From NCBI GenBank assembly GCA_013821905.1, contig PNJO01000004.1, positions 1 to 55,740 on the forward strand: DNA of 55,740 bases. Reading direction: 5' to 3'. Source of the DNA: Sphingopyxis sp. Lineage in GTDB: Bacteria > Pseudomonadota > Alphaproteobacteria > Sphingomonadales > Sphingomonadaceae. Under the pieces are notes generated by a model that was not told the origin of the DNA, searched no databases, and worked only from the letters and a program-made list of their open reading frames with translations. The position numbers and the translations under genes were made by a program. Positions 1 through 8,503 of this stretch are shown here, piece by piece (position 1 is the first letter of the stretch; each line of letters begins with the position of its first letter).

Positions 1-461
1 TCGACATGCGCCTCGATGCCGAAATCGCCGCCGCCGGGCCCGACGACCGCTTCACCGTCGCGCTGCTCGACCTCGACGGGTTCAAGGCGGTCAACGACCG
101 GCACGGCCATGCGGTCGGCGACCTTCTGCTCTGCGAAGTCGCGGCGCGCCTGCGCCGGGCGTGCGGCGACGATGCGGTGGTCGCGCGGCAGGGCGGCGAC
201 GAATTCGCGATCCTGGCGCCCGCGGGTTCGCCGCTGCGCGCGACCGCGCTCGCCGATCACCTCCTGTCGGGGCTCGCCGCGCCCTATCGCGTCGGCGGGG
301 TGACGGTTCGCGTGGGCGCGAGCGTCGGCGTCGCCGTCTGGCCCCATCACGGCGCTACCGCGCGCAAATTATACGAGGCCGCCGACCACGCGCTCTATGC
401 CGTCAAGGCCGTCGATCGAGACCCGACGTCGTCGGTCGAAATGATCGGACATCGCGCCTGA
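1..461 (+). CDS. GGDEF-domain protein, C-terminal part (putative diguanylate cyclase)
   Basis: The frame is open through the left edge of the window, so only the C-terminal part is seen, about 152 residues. It has the GGDEF hallmarks: LLDLDGFKAVND (metal and GTP binding), then GHAVGDLLL, then RQGGDEFAI with an intact GGDEF at about residue 63 of the visible part, and a late GASVGVAVWP strand. An intact motif suggests c-di-GMP synthesis from GTP. The position where an inhibitory RxxD site would stand, five residues before the motif, reads GDDA, so product inhibition through that site is not expected. N-terminal sensor domains and any EAL domain lie outside the window. The next gene starts 32 bp downstream on the same strand. 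Confidence 0.85.
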   Translation, partial: DMRLDAEIAAAGPDDRFTVALLDLDGFKAVNDRHGHAVGDLLLCEVAARLRRACGDDAVVARQGGDEFAILAPAGSPLRATALADHLLSGLAAPYRVGGVTVRVGASVGVAVWPHHGATARKLYEAADHALYAVKAVDRDPTSSVEMIGHRA

Positions 462-493
462 GCCCGCTTGACCGTCCAGGGGGCGGTCGTCAC

Positions 494-3394
494 ATGGATC
501 GCATGACCATCCCGATCGTCCGGCGCGCCTCGGCCGCCCTGTCGCCCCTCGTCCTCCTCGCCGTCGCTATCGCTCCCGCCTATGCGCGGGACGCTGCGAA
601 GCCCGCCGCGACGGCGTCGGCCAATCCGCAGAGCGAGGCCGCGAAGGCGTGGAACTTCGCCGCCAGCGACGTGGCGGTCGATCCGAACATCATTTTCGGC
701 GTGCTGCCCAACGGGATGAAATATGCGCTGCTGAAGAACAGCACGCCCAAGGACAGCGTCGCGCTGCGCATGCGCTTCGACGTCGGCAGCTTTGCCGAGG
801 CCGACGACCAGCGCGGCTTGGCCCATTTCCTTGAACATATGGCGTTCAACGGCTCGAAGGGCGTGCCCGAGGGCGAGATGATCAAGCTGCTCGAGCGCAA
901 GGGGCTGGCGTTCGGCGCCGACACCAATGCCTCGACCGGCTTCGACGAGACGGTGTACAAGCTCGACCTGCCCAATGCGTCGGACGATCTGGTCGATACC
1001 GGGCTGATGCTGATGCGCGAGACGGCGGGCGAGCTGACGATCGACCCCGCCGCGGTCGACCGCGAGCGCGGCATCATCCTGTCCGAACGCCGCGCGCGCG
1101 ACACCTATCAATTGCGCAGCCTGATCGACCAGCTCGATTTCCAGATGCAGGGCATGAAGGTCGCCAGCCGCATTCCGGTGGGCACCGAAGAGGTGATCAA
1201 AAATGCGCCCGCGGCGCGCATCCGCGACCTTTACGACCGCTATTATCGCCCCGAACGCGCAACGCTGGTGATGGTCGGCGACTTCGACCCCGCGGTGGTC
1301 GAGGCGAAGATCAAGGCGCGTTTCGCCGACTGGCAGGGCCGCGGCCCGGCGGGCGCCGATCCCGACATCGGGACGGTCGACTACAAGCGCGCCGCGGCGG
1401 CCGACGATTTCATCGACCCGGCAATCCAGGACTCGGTCAATATCGCAAGTTTCAAACCCTATGTCGACGAACCCGACAGCAAGGCGAAGCGCGCGCGCAG
1501 CCTGGCCGAGGAAATCGGCGAGGCGATCGTCAGCCGCCGGCTCGCGAAGATCGCGCTCAACGAGGATTCGCCGATCCTCGCGGGCTATCTGAGCGATGCC
1601 GCGGGGTGGAAGGTCTTCGACCAGGTCACCGTCGGCGCCGTCGCCAAGGAAGGCGCGTGGAAAGAGGCGCTCGCGCTGATCGAACAGGAGCAACGCCGCG
1701 CCATCCAGCACGGCTTCACCCAGGCCGAGGTCGACGAACAGCTCGCCAACCGCCGCACCGCGCTCAAAAATGCGGTCGCCGGCGTGACGACGCGGCGGAG
1801 CGATACGCTCGCCGACACGCTGGTCGCGGCGGCAAAGGGCGATTTCGTCTTCGTCCGCCCCGAAACCTCGCAGGCCCTGTTCGAGGCGACCGCGCCGTCG
1901 CTCGACGCGGCGACGGTCACCGCCGCCTTTCGCAAGCGCATGGAGGGGCTGAGCGCACCGCTTGCGCGCGTCACCGCGAAAAAGCCCGTCGAGGGCGGCA
2001 ACGACGCGATCCTCGCGGCGCTGCGCGCCTCGACGCAGGTCGCGGTCGCGGCGCCCGCCGCGGCGTCGAGCGCGGCCTTTGCCTATGACGATTTCGGTAC
2101 GCCCGGAAAGATCGTCGGCGACGACCGCGTCGAGGACCTCGGCATCCGCCGCATCCGGTTCGCCAACAATGTCATGCTGAACATCAAGAAGACCGATTTC
2201 CAGAAGGATCGCGTCTATCTGGGGCTGCGCGTCGACGGCGGCAATCTGCTCGCGACGCGCGACGATCCGACCAGGGTCGCGCTCGCCGGAACGTTCGCGA
2301 TCGGCGGGCTCGAGGCGCATAGCGCCGACGAGCTGCGCAGCATCCTCGCCGGCAAGACGGTCAGCCCCGCCTTCGGCGCCAATGCCGATGCCTTCGGCGG
2401 CGCCGCGCTGACCTCGCCCGAGGATTTCGCGCTGCAGGCCAAGCTGATGGCGGCCTTTCTGACGCACCCCGGCTATCGCGCCGACGGGCTTGCGCTGATC
2501 CGCCGATTCCTGCCGCAACAATATGCCGCGAACGACGCGACCCCCGCCGCCGTGCTCGGGCGCGACGCCGGCGGCATCCTCGCCAACAATGACCCGCGCT
2601 CGGTCAACCCGCCGCTCGACAAGCTGATGACGCTCGACTGGGCGCAGCTGAAATCGGCGATCGGCGACAGTCTGACGCATGGCGCGATCGAGATCGGGGT
2701 GGTCGGCGACATCGACGAACAGGCGGCGATCGACGCAATCGCGGCGACTTTCGGCGCGCTGCCCGTTCGCCGCGCCGCCTTCGACCCGCGGGCCGACGCG
2801 CGCATCCGCCAGTTCGCGGCCGACCGCAGCGAGCGCACGCTGATCCACAAGGGACCGGCCGAGCAGGCCGAGCTGCGGGTCTATTGGCCCGCGCGCGACG
2901 ACAGCGACCTTGCCGAGGCGATGCGGCTCAATCTGCTGGCGCGCGTGATGCAGCTCAAGCTGACCGAGGAGCTGCGCGAAAAGCTCGGCGAAAGCTACAG
3001 CCCCGGTGCCGGTGCCAGCCTGTCGGACGAATTCCCCGGCTATGGCCATTTGTTCGCGGCGAGCAACGTCGATCACAAGGATCTCGCGACGACGCGCGCC
3101 GCGATCTTCGCCATTGCGAAGGAATTGCGCGACCAGCCCGTCGAGGCCGACCTGATCGAGCGCGCGCGCAAGCCGCTCGTCGAGGCGATGACCAAGGCAC
3201 GGCGCGAAAACGCCTATTGGCTGCCCTATGTGAACGAAGCGGCGAGCCAGCCGGCGCGCCTCGACCGCAGCCGCAAGGGCATCGCCGAGGTCGAGGCCGC
3301 GACCCCCGCCGACCTGCAGGCGCTCGCGAAGCGCTATCTCGTCGACGACAAGGCGCTGGTGATCAAGGCGGTGAGCGACAAGGCGGCGAAATAG
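494..3394 (+). CDS. M16 family zinc metallopeptidase (periplasmic, two-domain)
   Basis: A 966-residue M16 (pitrilysin/insulinase-like) peptidase. I chose the ATG at 494 because the next 30 residues form a signal peptide ending near AYARD; the frame is open further upstream but overlaps the GGDEF gene. The inverted zinc motif HFLEH is at about residues 111-115, in the context GLAHFLEHMAFNGS. The C-terminal half repeats the M16 fold without a zinc motif (for example ELREKLGESYSPGA, typical of the non-catalytic partner domain). Proteins of this layout degrade peptides in the periplasm. The next 240 bp hold palindromic repeats, so the gene probably ends its transcription unit. Confidence 0.9.
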   Translation: MDRMTIPIVRRASAALSPLVLLAVAIAPAYARDAAKPAATASANPQSEAAKAWNFAASDVAVDPNIIFGVLPNGMKYALLKNSTPKDSVALRMRFDVGSFAEADDQRGLAHFLEHMAFNGSKGVPEGEMIKLLERKGLAFGADTNASTGFDETVYKLDLPNASDDLVDTGLMLMRETAGELTIDPAAVDRERGIILSERRARDTYQLRSLIDQLDFQMQGMKVASRIPVGTEEVIKNAPAARIRDLYDRYYRPERATLVMVGDFDPAVVEAKIKARFADWQGRGPAGADPDIGTVDYKRAAAADDFIDPAIQDSVNIASFKPYVDEPDSKAKRARSLAEEIGEAIVSRRLAKIALNEDSPILAGYLSDAAGWKVFDQVTVGAVAKEGAWKEALALIEQEQRRAIQHGFTQAEVDEQLANRRTALKNAVAGVTTRRSDTLADTLVAAAKGDFVFVRPETSQALFEATAPSLDAATVTAAFRKRMEGLSAPLARVTAKKPVEGGNDAILAALRASTQVAVAAPAAASSAAFAYDDFGTPGKIVGDDRVEDLGIRRIRFANNVMLNIKKTDFQKDRVYLGLRVDGGNLLATRDDPTRVALAGTFAIGGLEAHSADELRSILAGKTVSPAFGANADAFGGAALTSPEDFALQAKLMAAFLTHPGYRADGLALIRRFLPQQYAANDATPAAVLGRDAGGILANNDPRSVNPPLDKLMTLDWAQLKSAIGDSLTHGAIEIGVVGDIDEQAAIDAIAATFGALPVRRAAFDPRADARIRQFAADRSERTLIHKGPAEQAELRVYWPARDDSDLAEAMRLNLLARVMQLKLTEELREKLGESYSPGAGASLSDEFPGYGHLFAASNVDHKDLATTRAAIFAIAKELRDQPVEADLIERARKPLVEAMTKARRENAYWLPYVNEAASQPARLDRSRKGIAEVEAATPADLQALAKRYLVDDKALVIKAVSDKAAK

Positions 3395-3443
3395 GCGGCG
3401 AATAGCGGGTTGCGGTCGAGAAACTGGCCGTTGGCGTCCGTTG

Positions 3444-3522
3444 GCGATCCCCGGCGAAAGCCGGGGCCCATGAAGGGAAGGCCGTGCTCGCCATCTGGGC
3501 CCCGGCTTTCGCCGGGGATCGC
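3444..3522. repeat. Palindromic intergenic repeat, GATCCCCGGC type
   Basis: Two perfectly complementary 27-nt arms (3444-3470 and 3496-3522) flank a 25-nt loop. Each arm is itself built round a small hairpin (CCCCGGC-GAAA-GCCGGGG). The same arms and loop recur at 41313-41391 with one arm mismatch and, shorter, at 30377-30447. Confidence 0.9.
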
Positions 3523-3563
3523 GTGAGGACAGTCTGCGAGCTGAGGACGTCGCTTCTTTCATC

Positions 3564-3604
3564 GTCATCCTCGAACGAGCCACGTGTCTCGTTCGAGGAC
3601 GACG
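3564..3604. repeat. Second inverted repeat adjoining the palindromic element
   Basis: CCTCGAACGAG and CTCGTTCGAGG flank the 9-nt loop CCACGTGTC, and the similarity extends outward (CGTC and GACG). The upstream flank GTCGCTTCTTTCATCGTCAT is shared with 41415-41437, so this hairpin and the preceding repeat look like one composite element present twice in the window. Confidence 0.7.
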
Positions 3605-3636
3605 AAGGGTGGTTCTCCACCCCGAAGCAGCGGACG

Positions 3637-4056
3637 CTAAACCCGCCCCGGCCCCCGGGCGCGGACGAAATTTTCGAGCGCGACGAAGATCATCTCGCGC
3701 GCATCGCCGCCCAGCATCTCGCCGGTCAGCACGTCGAACTGCGCGCGGTCGCGGCGCGATGCGGCGCTGACCATCGCGGCGAGCAGCGCTTCGTCGAAAC
3801 TGGCGCGCGGGCAGCAGGGCGGAGCGACGGCGAAGGGATCGGGCCAGCTATGGCCGATCGCCTCGACCACCAGGCGAAAGCGCCGGACGGCGAGGATATT
3901 GCCCCAGCGGCGTTCGAGTTCGGGCATCGGGTCGCGTTCGCTGCGACGGCAGAGGATGCAGTAACGCAGCGCGAGCACGGCCTGCGCGGCATCGACCGGA
4001 AGGTCGCGGACCAGCGGTTGCTCGGTCAGTTGCCGGATCAGGGTGCTGCTTTCCAT
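3637..4056 (-). CDS. Conserved hypothetical protein, cysteine-containing (139 aa)
   Basis: A soluble 139-residue protein beginning MESSTLIRQL. I chose the start at 4056 because GGGAGGA precedes it at a good distance; the open frame continues 45 codons further without a better site. Visible features are LVRDLPVDAAQ, a CILC pair near residue 30 and APPCCPRAS in the middle, followed by a helical C-terminus. The PCCPR segment and overall plan resemble small sphingomonad proteins of the DUF6628 type, but that is memory-based and weak. No signal peptide or membrane segment is seen. It stands alone between the M16 gene and bfr. Function unknown. Confidence 0.6.
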   Translation of the reverse strand: MESSTLIRQLTEQPLVRDLPVDAAQAVLALRYCILCRRSERDPMPELERRWGNILAVRRFRLVVEAIGHSWPDPFAVAPPCCPRASFDEALLAAMVSAASRRDRAQFDVLTGEMLGGDAREMIFVALENFVRARGPGRV

Positions 4057-4193
4057 GCGCGATCCTCCCGTCGGCCCAGTCTTGCGCAGTGCCCCGGCTG
4101 GTGCCGAAAAGGATGCCGGCCGCCGCATGATGCAGCGGCCGGCAGGAGGGGACTGCCCGACTGTGCTATTGAGAATTATTCGCAAATACAAGC

Positions 4194-4221
4194 AAAAAAA
4201 GAGGCGCTCGAAAGCGCCCCT
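4194..4221 (-). terminator. Rho-independent terminator after bfr
   Basis: Read on the minus strand, a GGGGCGCTTTCGAGCGCCTC hairpin is followed at once by seven T residues. It lies about 33 bp beyond the bfr stop codon. Confidence 0.85.
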
Positions 4222-4253
4222 GAAAACCGTGGGTTTTGGCCCCGAAACGGGGG

Positions 4254-4736
4254 TCAGTCGTCGCCCGCGGGCTTCGACTGGAGCTGGATGTAATTCTCGA
4301 TGCCCATCCGCTCGATCATCTCGAACTGTTTTTCCAGTTCGTCGACATGATGCTCCTCGCTTTCGAGGATGTCGGCGAACAGGTCGCGGCTGACATAGTC
4401 GCGCACGCTTTCGCTATGCGCGATCGCATCCTTGAGCAGCGGGATGGCTTCCTCTTCGAGCGCGAGGTCGGCCTTGAGGATTTCCTCGACCGTCTCGCCG
4501 ACGCGCAGGCGGCCGAGCATCTGGAAATTGGGGAGGCCGCCGAGGAAGAGGATGCGGTCGGCAAGCTTGTCGGCGTGCTTCATCTCGTCGATCGATTCCT
4601 CGCGCTCGAAATGCGCGAGCTTCGCGACGCCCCAATTGTCGAGCATGCGATAGTGCAGCCAATACTGGTTGATCGCGGTCAGCTCGTTCTTCAACGCCTC
4701 GTTGAGGAAATCGATGACCTTTTCGTCGCCCTTCAT
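4254..4736 (-). CDS. bfr: Bacterioferritin
   Basis: A 160-residue bacterioferritin, the haem-containing 24-mer that oxidises Fe2+ and stores it as a ferric mineral in the cytoplasm. Every expected ligand is present at its usual position: ferroxidase residues E18, E51, H54, E94, E127 and H130, and the haem-ligating M52 in ESIDEMKHAD. This is therefore a catalytic, haem-binding Bfr. It lies 100 bp downstream of bfd on the same strand and ends at a good terminator, so the two are probably co-transcribed under the iron-type operator found upstream of bfd. Confidence 0.97.
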   Translation of the reverse strand: MKGDEKVIDFLNEALKNELTAINQYWLHYRMLDNWGVAKLAHFEREESIDEMKHADKLADRILFLGGLPNFQMLGRLRVGETVEEILKADLALEEEAIPLLKDAIAHSESVRDYVSRDLFADILESEEHHVDELEKQFEMIERMGIENYIQLQSKPAGDD

Positions 4737-4836
4737 GGTGTCAGTCCTGTCATTTTCTGGTTTGCGGGAGTGGCGGCATCATACCGCCCCGGACCCCGTC
4801 AGGCCAAGAGTGAAAATGGCAGAAAACTGCGAAAAA

Positions 4837-5010
4837 TCAGGCGTTCGCGGCGACGTCGCTGATGATATTGCGAGCGAATGGCAGGCACTGGCCGCACTTG
4901 GGTTTGCGACCCAATTGCGCATAGGCTGCCTTGGCGCACCGCAACTGGCCGTCGCGCGCGACATCGCGCAGCTCGTTTTCCCTTATTGCGTTGCAGACAC
5001 AGACGACCAT
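4837..5010 (-). CDS. bfd: Bacterioferritin-associated ferredoxin
   Basis: A 57-residue protein starting [14 protein letters not shown]. Cysteines fall as CVC near residues 4-6 and CGQC at 39-42, the [2Fe-2S] pattern of Bfd (C-x-C, about 32 residues, C-x2-C). Bfd docks on Bfr and passes electrons to the mineral core so that iron can be released. The start is preceded by GAGAAGGA. It is the first gene of an apparent bfd-bfr unit. Storage and release genes kept together agree with the candidate iron operator at 5048-5095. Confidence 0.93.
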   Translation of the reverse strand: MVVCVCNAIRENELRDVARDGQLRCAKAAYAQLGRKPKCGQCLPFARNIISDVAANA

Positions 5011-5047
5011 GTGCGAATCCTTCTCAACAAGACCTATCTAGGGATAG

Positions 5048-5095
5048 TGCGAGGGATTCGCAACTGGAAAGATGCGATTGGTTCGCAATGCGAAC
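5048..5095 (-). promoter_or_regulatory. Candidate iron-responsive operator upstream of bfd-bfr
   Basis: Two tandem 16-bp sites, TGCGAGGGATTCGCAA (5048-5063) and TGCGATTGGTTCGCAA (5073-5088), share the form TGCGA-N5-TTCGCAA. The second overlaps a perfect dyad GTTCGCA-A-TGCGAAC (5081-5095). They lie 38-85 bp upstream of the bfd start. The form resembles alphaproteobacterial Fur-box variants; assignment to Fur rather than Irr or RirA is inference. Confidence 0.55.
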
Positions 5096-5190
5096 GGCGC
5101 CATTTTTCGCCGCTCCGGCCCTTGCCCGAAACGCGATTCGCGGGCATAGGCGCGCCCATCTTCCCGCCCTTCCAGCAAAAGGCCCGCCCC

Positions 5191-5421
5191 ATGAAAGTGA
5201 ATGTCTATGTGACGCTCAAGCCGGGGGTGCTCGACCCGCAGGGCAAGGCGATCCATCATGCGCTCGAAGGGCTGGGGTTCGGCGGCGTCGCCGACGTGCG
5301 CGCGGGCCGCTTCATCGAACTCGACGTCGCCGACGGGACGAGCGATGCCGATCTCGACGCGATGTGCGCCAGGCTGCTCGCGAACACGGTGATCGAAAAC
5401 TACCGCATCGAACGCCCGTAA
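5191..5421 (+). CDS. purS: Phosphoribosylformylglycinamidine synthase subunit PurS
   Basis: A 76-residue PurS, the small structural subunit that joins PurQ and PurL in the three-part FGAM synthase of purine synthesis. It shows the family signature [20 protein letters not shown] and a C-terminal [10 protein letters not shown]. It ends 14 bp before purQ, which has AAAGGAG just ahead of its start, so the pair is one operon. purL is not in the window. Upstream lies the divergent iron operator of bfd. Confidence 0.97.
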   Translation: MKVNVYVTLKPGVLDPQGKAIHHALEGLGFGGVADVRAGRFIELDVADGTSDADLDAMCARLLANTVIENYRIERP

Positions 5422-5435
5422 AAGGAGCCCGCGCT

Positions 5436-6101
5436 ATGAAGACCGCCGTCATCGTCTTTCCCGGCTCCAACTGCGACCGCGACATGGCCGTCGCGCTCGA
5501 AACCGTCACCGGCCAGGCGCCCGCGATGGTGTGGCACCGCGAAAGCGCGCTGCCCGACGGGATCGACTTCATCGCGCTGCCCGGCGGCTTTTCCTATGGC
5601 GACTATCTGCGCTCGGGCGCGATGGCGGCGCGGTCGCCGATCCTGCGCGCCGTTTCGGATGCCGCAGGCCGCGGCGTGCCCGTGCTTGGGGTCTGCAACG
5701 GCTTTCAGGTGCTGACCGAGGCGCAGCTGCTGCCGGGCGCGCTGATGCGCAACGCGGGGCTCAACTTCGTGTGCCGCACCGTGGCGCTGACGGTCGAGAA
5801 CAGCCAGTCGCTGTTCACCGCGAGCTATGGTGCGGGCGAGCAGATCAACATTCCCGTCGCGCACCACGACGGCAATTATTTCGCCGACGCCGCGACGCTC
5901 GACCGGATCGAGGGCGAGGGGCGCGTCGCATTCCGTTACACCGACAGCGTCAACGGCTCGGCACGGAATATCGCGGGTGTCCTCAACGATGCGGGCAATG
6001 TGCTCGGCATGATGCCGCATCCCGAACGCGCGATCGACCGCGCGCACGGCGGCACCGACGGGCTACGCCTCTTCGAGGCGGCGCTCGGCGTCCTCGCCTG
6101 A
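5436..6101 (+). CDS. purQ: Phosphoribosylformylglycinamidine synthase, glutamine amidotransferase subunit PurQ
   Basis: A 221-residue class I glutaminase that supplies ammonia to PurL for conversion of FGAR to FGAM. It has the family N-terminus [13 protein letters not shown], the nucleophile C87 in LGVCNGFQ, and the His-Glu pair in MMPHPERA near residues 196-199. The start at 5436 follows AAAGGAGCC. Its last 39 bp overlap the 3' end of the convergent gene on the minus strand. Confidence 0.97.
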   Translation: MKTAVIVFPGSNCDRDMAVALETVTGQAPAMVWHRESALPDGIDFIALPGGFSYGDYLRSGAMAARSPILRAVSDAAGRGVPVLGVCNGFQVLTEAQLLPGALMRNAGLNFVCRTVALTVENSQSLFTASYGAGEQINIPVAHHDGNYFADAATLDRIEGEGRVAFRYTDSVNGSARNIAGVLNDAGNVLGMMPHPERAIDRAHGGTDGLRLFEAALGVLA

Positions 6102-6515
6102 CCGCGCCGGGACGGGGGCTTCCTCGCCGAGGATTTCAGGGCTGAAACCGTCCGCTTCCGGCGCGTCGGCGGCGGGGGCCGGCGTTCTCCGCCCCGGCTG
6201 CAGCCAACGCCCGACAAGCAGCAGCACCGTCGGCCAGAACATCGTATTCCAGATATCGTGCCAGTGCGCCGCGTCGGGCTGGATCGTCGATTTGCTATAT
6301 TCGGCGGTCATGTCGAGCCATTCGCCGCCGCACGCCATCGCGAGCGCCGCGAGCCAGGCGACGAACCAGCCGCCGCGCCAGCGCCAGACGAGCCGGACGC
6401 CCAGGAACAGCGCGAGCCCGAAATAGATGTGCAGCGCGTCCTTATCGAGCCCCGTGCTCTCGATCACGCCAAGCTTGCGCGCCTCGAACAGCGACGCGAG
6501 TTCTATCAAAGTCAT
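6063..6515 (-). CDS. Small membrane protein, VanZ-like
   Basis: A 150-residue protein with three predicted membrane segments ([36 protein letters not shown], and [13 protein letters not shown]) and a Pro/Ala/Glu-rich cytoplasmic tail. The HWHDIWNT segment before the third helix recalls the D-x3-N region of VanZ-like proteins; that link is tentative. It starts 5 bp after the stop of the transporter gene and is probably co-transcribed with it. Its 3' end overlaps purQ by 39 bp on the opposite strand. Confidence 0.7.
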   Translation of the reverse strand: MTLIELASLFEARKLGVIESTGLDKDALHIYFGLALFLGVRLVWRWRGGWFVAWLAALAMACGGEWLDMTAEYSKSTIQPDAAHWHDIWNTMFWPTVLLLVGRWLQPGRRTPAPAADAPEADGFSPEILGEEAPVPARSGEDAERRLEEA

Positions 6516-6520
6516 GGAAG

Positions 6521-7315
6521 TCAAACCTTGGCGCCGAACGGGTTGAAGTCGGTGCCTTCGTCGAACACATCGACACCTTCGCGCCGCTTCAACGCGCCGA
6601 CCACCAGATAGGTTGCGGGGGTCAGAACGGCTTCCCACGCGACCTTCATCGCCCAGTTGGTCGCAAGGACGAGGAATACCTGTTCGGTTTCCCAGATGCC
6701 GAGGAAGGCGATGGGATAGAAGATCAGGCTGTCGATGCCCTGCCCGAAGACCGTCGAGCCGATCGTGCGCATCCACAGATGCCGTCCCCCGGTCGCGAGC
6801 TTCATCCGCGCGAGGACGTAGCTGTTGACGAATTCGCCCGCCCAGAAGGCGATCATCGAGGCGAGCACGATGCGCCACGCGGCGCCGAACACACTTTCAT
6901 AGGTCTGCTGGCACACCGCGCCGGGGCCTGACGCCTCGCCCGATTTCAGCACCAGCGTCTCGGTGCCGCTGCACCACCAGTCCTGCGCCGGCGGCATCGC
7001 GAGCACGATCCAGCTCATCACCGCCATGAACAGCAGCGCCGCGAAGCCCGTCCAGATCACGCGGCGCGCGCGGGCATAGCCATAGACTTCGGTGAGCACG
7101 TCGCCGATCACATAGCTGATCGGAAAAAAGAGGATGCCGGCGCCGAAGGTCAGCCCGCCGACCATCGACAGCTTCGACGCGCCGATGATGTTCGACAGGA
7201 GCAGCACGGCGACGAACGCGGCCATGACGAGGTCGTAATAACGGAAATGACGAACGCTCGCCGCGCTGACATGCGCGGGCGCTGCGTCGGGGCCGGTCGG
7301 GGAGGAATCGGACAT
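6521..7315 (-). CDS. yhhQ: Queuosine precursor transporter (YhhQ/VUT family)
   Basis: A 264-residue inner-membrane protein. It carries VUT-family segments: YYDLVMAAFVAVLLLSNIIG, FFPISYVIGDVLTEVYGYAR and a late GIDSLIFYP. The family imports queuosine precursors (preQ0/preQ1) for wobble-base modification of GUN-anticodon tRNAs. I chose the start at 7315 (MSDSSPTG) rather than the ORF limit because GGGGAGGAATC-like sequence lies inside the longer version and the longer N-terminus is not conserved-looking. An insertion carrying two cysteines (WWCSG and AVCQQ) sits in a periplasmic loop. A tRNA gene lies 71 bp upstream on the other strand. Confidence 0.88.
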   Translation of the reverse strand: MSDSSPTGPDAAPAHVSAASVRHFRYYDLVMAAFVAVLLLSNIIGASKLSMVGGLTFGAGILFFPISYVIGDVLTEVYGYARARRVIWTGFAALLFMAVMSWIVLAMPPAQDWWCSGTETLVLKSGEASGPGAVCQQTYESVFGAAWRIVLASMIAFWAGEFVNSYVLARMKLATGGRHLWMRTIGSTVFGQGIDSLIFYPIAFLGIWETEQVFLVLATNWAMKVAWEAVLTPATYLVVGALKRREGVDVFDEGTDFNPFGAKV

Positions 7316-7386
7316 GGGTTCGCTGCTTAACGCGCTTTGCAGCCCGCGCAAACCGCGCTATTCGCCGCCGCGCGTACCAGCGCCGC

Positions 7387-7463
7387 GCGCCCGTAGCTCA
7401 GCTGGATAGAGCACCCGCCTTCTAAGCGGGTGGTCGCAGGTTCGAATCCTGCCGGGCGCGCCA
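7387..7463 (+). tRNA. tRNA-Arg (anticodon TCT)
   Basis: A complete cloverleaf can be drawn: acceptor GCGCCCG/CGGGCGC, D stem GCTC/GAGC, anticodon stem CCCGC/GCGGG with loop CTTCTAA giving anticodon TCT, T stem GCAGG/CCTGC with loop TTCGAAT, discriminator G and an encoded CCA end. It is followed by TTTTT. It reads AGA codons. No integrase or att duplication is seen next to it. Confidence 0.97.
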
Positions 7464-7472
7464 TTTTTCGCC

Positions 7473-8417
7473 TCATGATGTCGGCGACGGCTGCGATGTT
7501 CGCAAATCTCCCGATCCCAGCCGTTCGACGAGGAAGTCGACAAAGACGCGAACGCGCGCGGGGGTGCCCGCGCCGCCCGCGAAAACGGCGTGGATCGTCT
7601 CGACATCGCCGGGATTGAAATCCTCGAGGATGGGAACCAGCCTGCCGTCGGCGAGCTCTTCGGCCACGCCGAACGCGCCCACCCGCGCAATGCCGACCCC
7701 CGCGGTGGCGAGCTGGCCGAGCGTTTCGCCGTTATTGGCCTCGATATTGCCCCTTACCGCCAGCGCATAGTCGTGCCCGCCGTCGCGGAACGGCCACACG
7801 GGCTCGGCGCGGCGGAAGTTGAAGTTCAGGCAATTGTGACCGTGCAGATCTTCCGGCACCCGCGGCGTGCCGTGGCGCGCAAGATAGGCGGGCGAGGCGA
7901 CGATGACGCGCCGATTGTCGCCGAGCTTGCGCGCGGTGAGCGTGCTGTCGGCGAGCGGCCCGAAGCGGATCGCGACATCGGCCTGCCCGGCGGCGATATC
8001 GACCAGCCGGTCGGCGAGGCTGATGTCGACGAGGATGTGCGGATAAAGCCGGACGAAGTCGCCGAGCAGCGGGACGATGGTCAGCCGCCCGTGTGCCTGC
8101 GCGGCGCTGATACGCAGCCGGCCGCGCGGCGCGCCCTGGTCGGCGATCGCCTGCTCGGCATCGCCCATATCGGCAAGAATGCGCCGCGCCGCGCGCAGAT
8201 AGGCTTCGCCCTCGGCGGTCAGCGCCAGCGCGCGCGTCGAACGCAGGAGCAGCCGCACGCCGAGCCTGGCCTCGATCCGGTCGATCGTGCGGCTGACCGC
8301 CGAGGGGGTCAGGCCGAGGCAGCGGCCCGCGGCCGAAAAACTACCCTCCGCGACCGTCGCCGCGAAAATCTCCATCGATCGGGCGCGATCGCCGCCGCCC
8401 TTCATCTTTGCGTTCAT
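7473..8417 (-). CDS. LysR-type transcriptional regulator
   Basis: A 314-residue LTTR. The N-terminal winged HTH is clear (FAATVAEGSFSAAGRCLGLT then PSAVSRTIDRIEARLG), followed by a LysR substrate-binding domain (RGRLRISAAQAHG, DVAIRFGPL, VASPAYLARHG). It is divergent from an aldo/keto reductase with an 86-bp gap that holds a short dyad, the usual arrangement for an LTTR and its target. The effector cannot be inferred. Confidence 0.93.
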   Translation of the reverse strand: MNAKMKGGGDRARSMEIFAATVAEGSFSAAGRCLGLTPSAVSRTIDRIEARLGVRLLLRSTRALALTAEGEAYLRAARRILADMGDAEQAIADQGAPRGRLRISAAQAHGRLTIVPLLGDFVRLYPHILVDISLADRLVDIAAGQADVAIRFGPLADSTLTARKLGDNRRVIVASPAYLARHGTPRVPEDLHGHNCLNFNFRRAEPVWPFRDGGHDYALAVRGNIEANNGETLGQLATAGVGIARVGAFGVAEELADGRLVPILEDFNPGDVETIHAVFAGGAGTPARVRVFVDFLVERLGSGDLRTSQPSPTS

Positions 8418-8430
8418 TTCAAAAATCCTT

Positions 8431-8444
8431 CGCTTGTTGAAGCG
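8431..8444. promoter_or_regulatory. Candidate LysR operator
   Basis: The dyad CGCTT-GTTG-AAGCG lies in the 86-bp gap between the divergent lysR and aldo/keto reductase starts and fits the T-N11-A pattern of LTTR sites. A short dyad can arise by chance. Confidence 0.35.
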
Positions 8445-8503
8445 CTACTCCGGTCAGCCAGGCGAGTCCATCTATGCGCCCAACGCAATCGAAAGGGCGG
8501 AAC

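Noticed and set aside
395-3583. 1062-codon open frame antisense to the M16 peptidase gene
   Set aside because: Shadow of high-GC third-position bias; Arg/Asp/Ala-rich with no domain, while the sense frame has a signal peptide and HFLEH.
7387-7463. Integration site at the tRNA-Arg gene
   Set aside because: No integrase and no duplicated tRNA 3' end found nearby.
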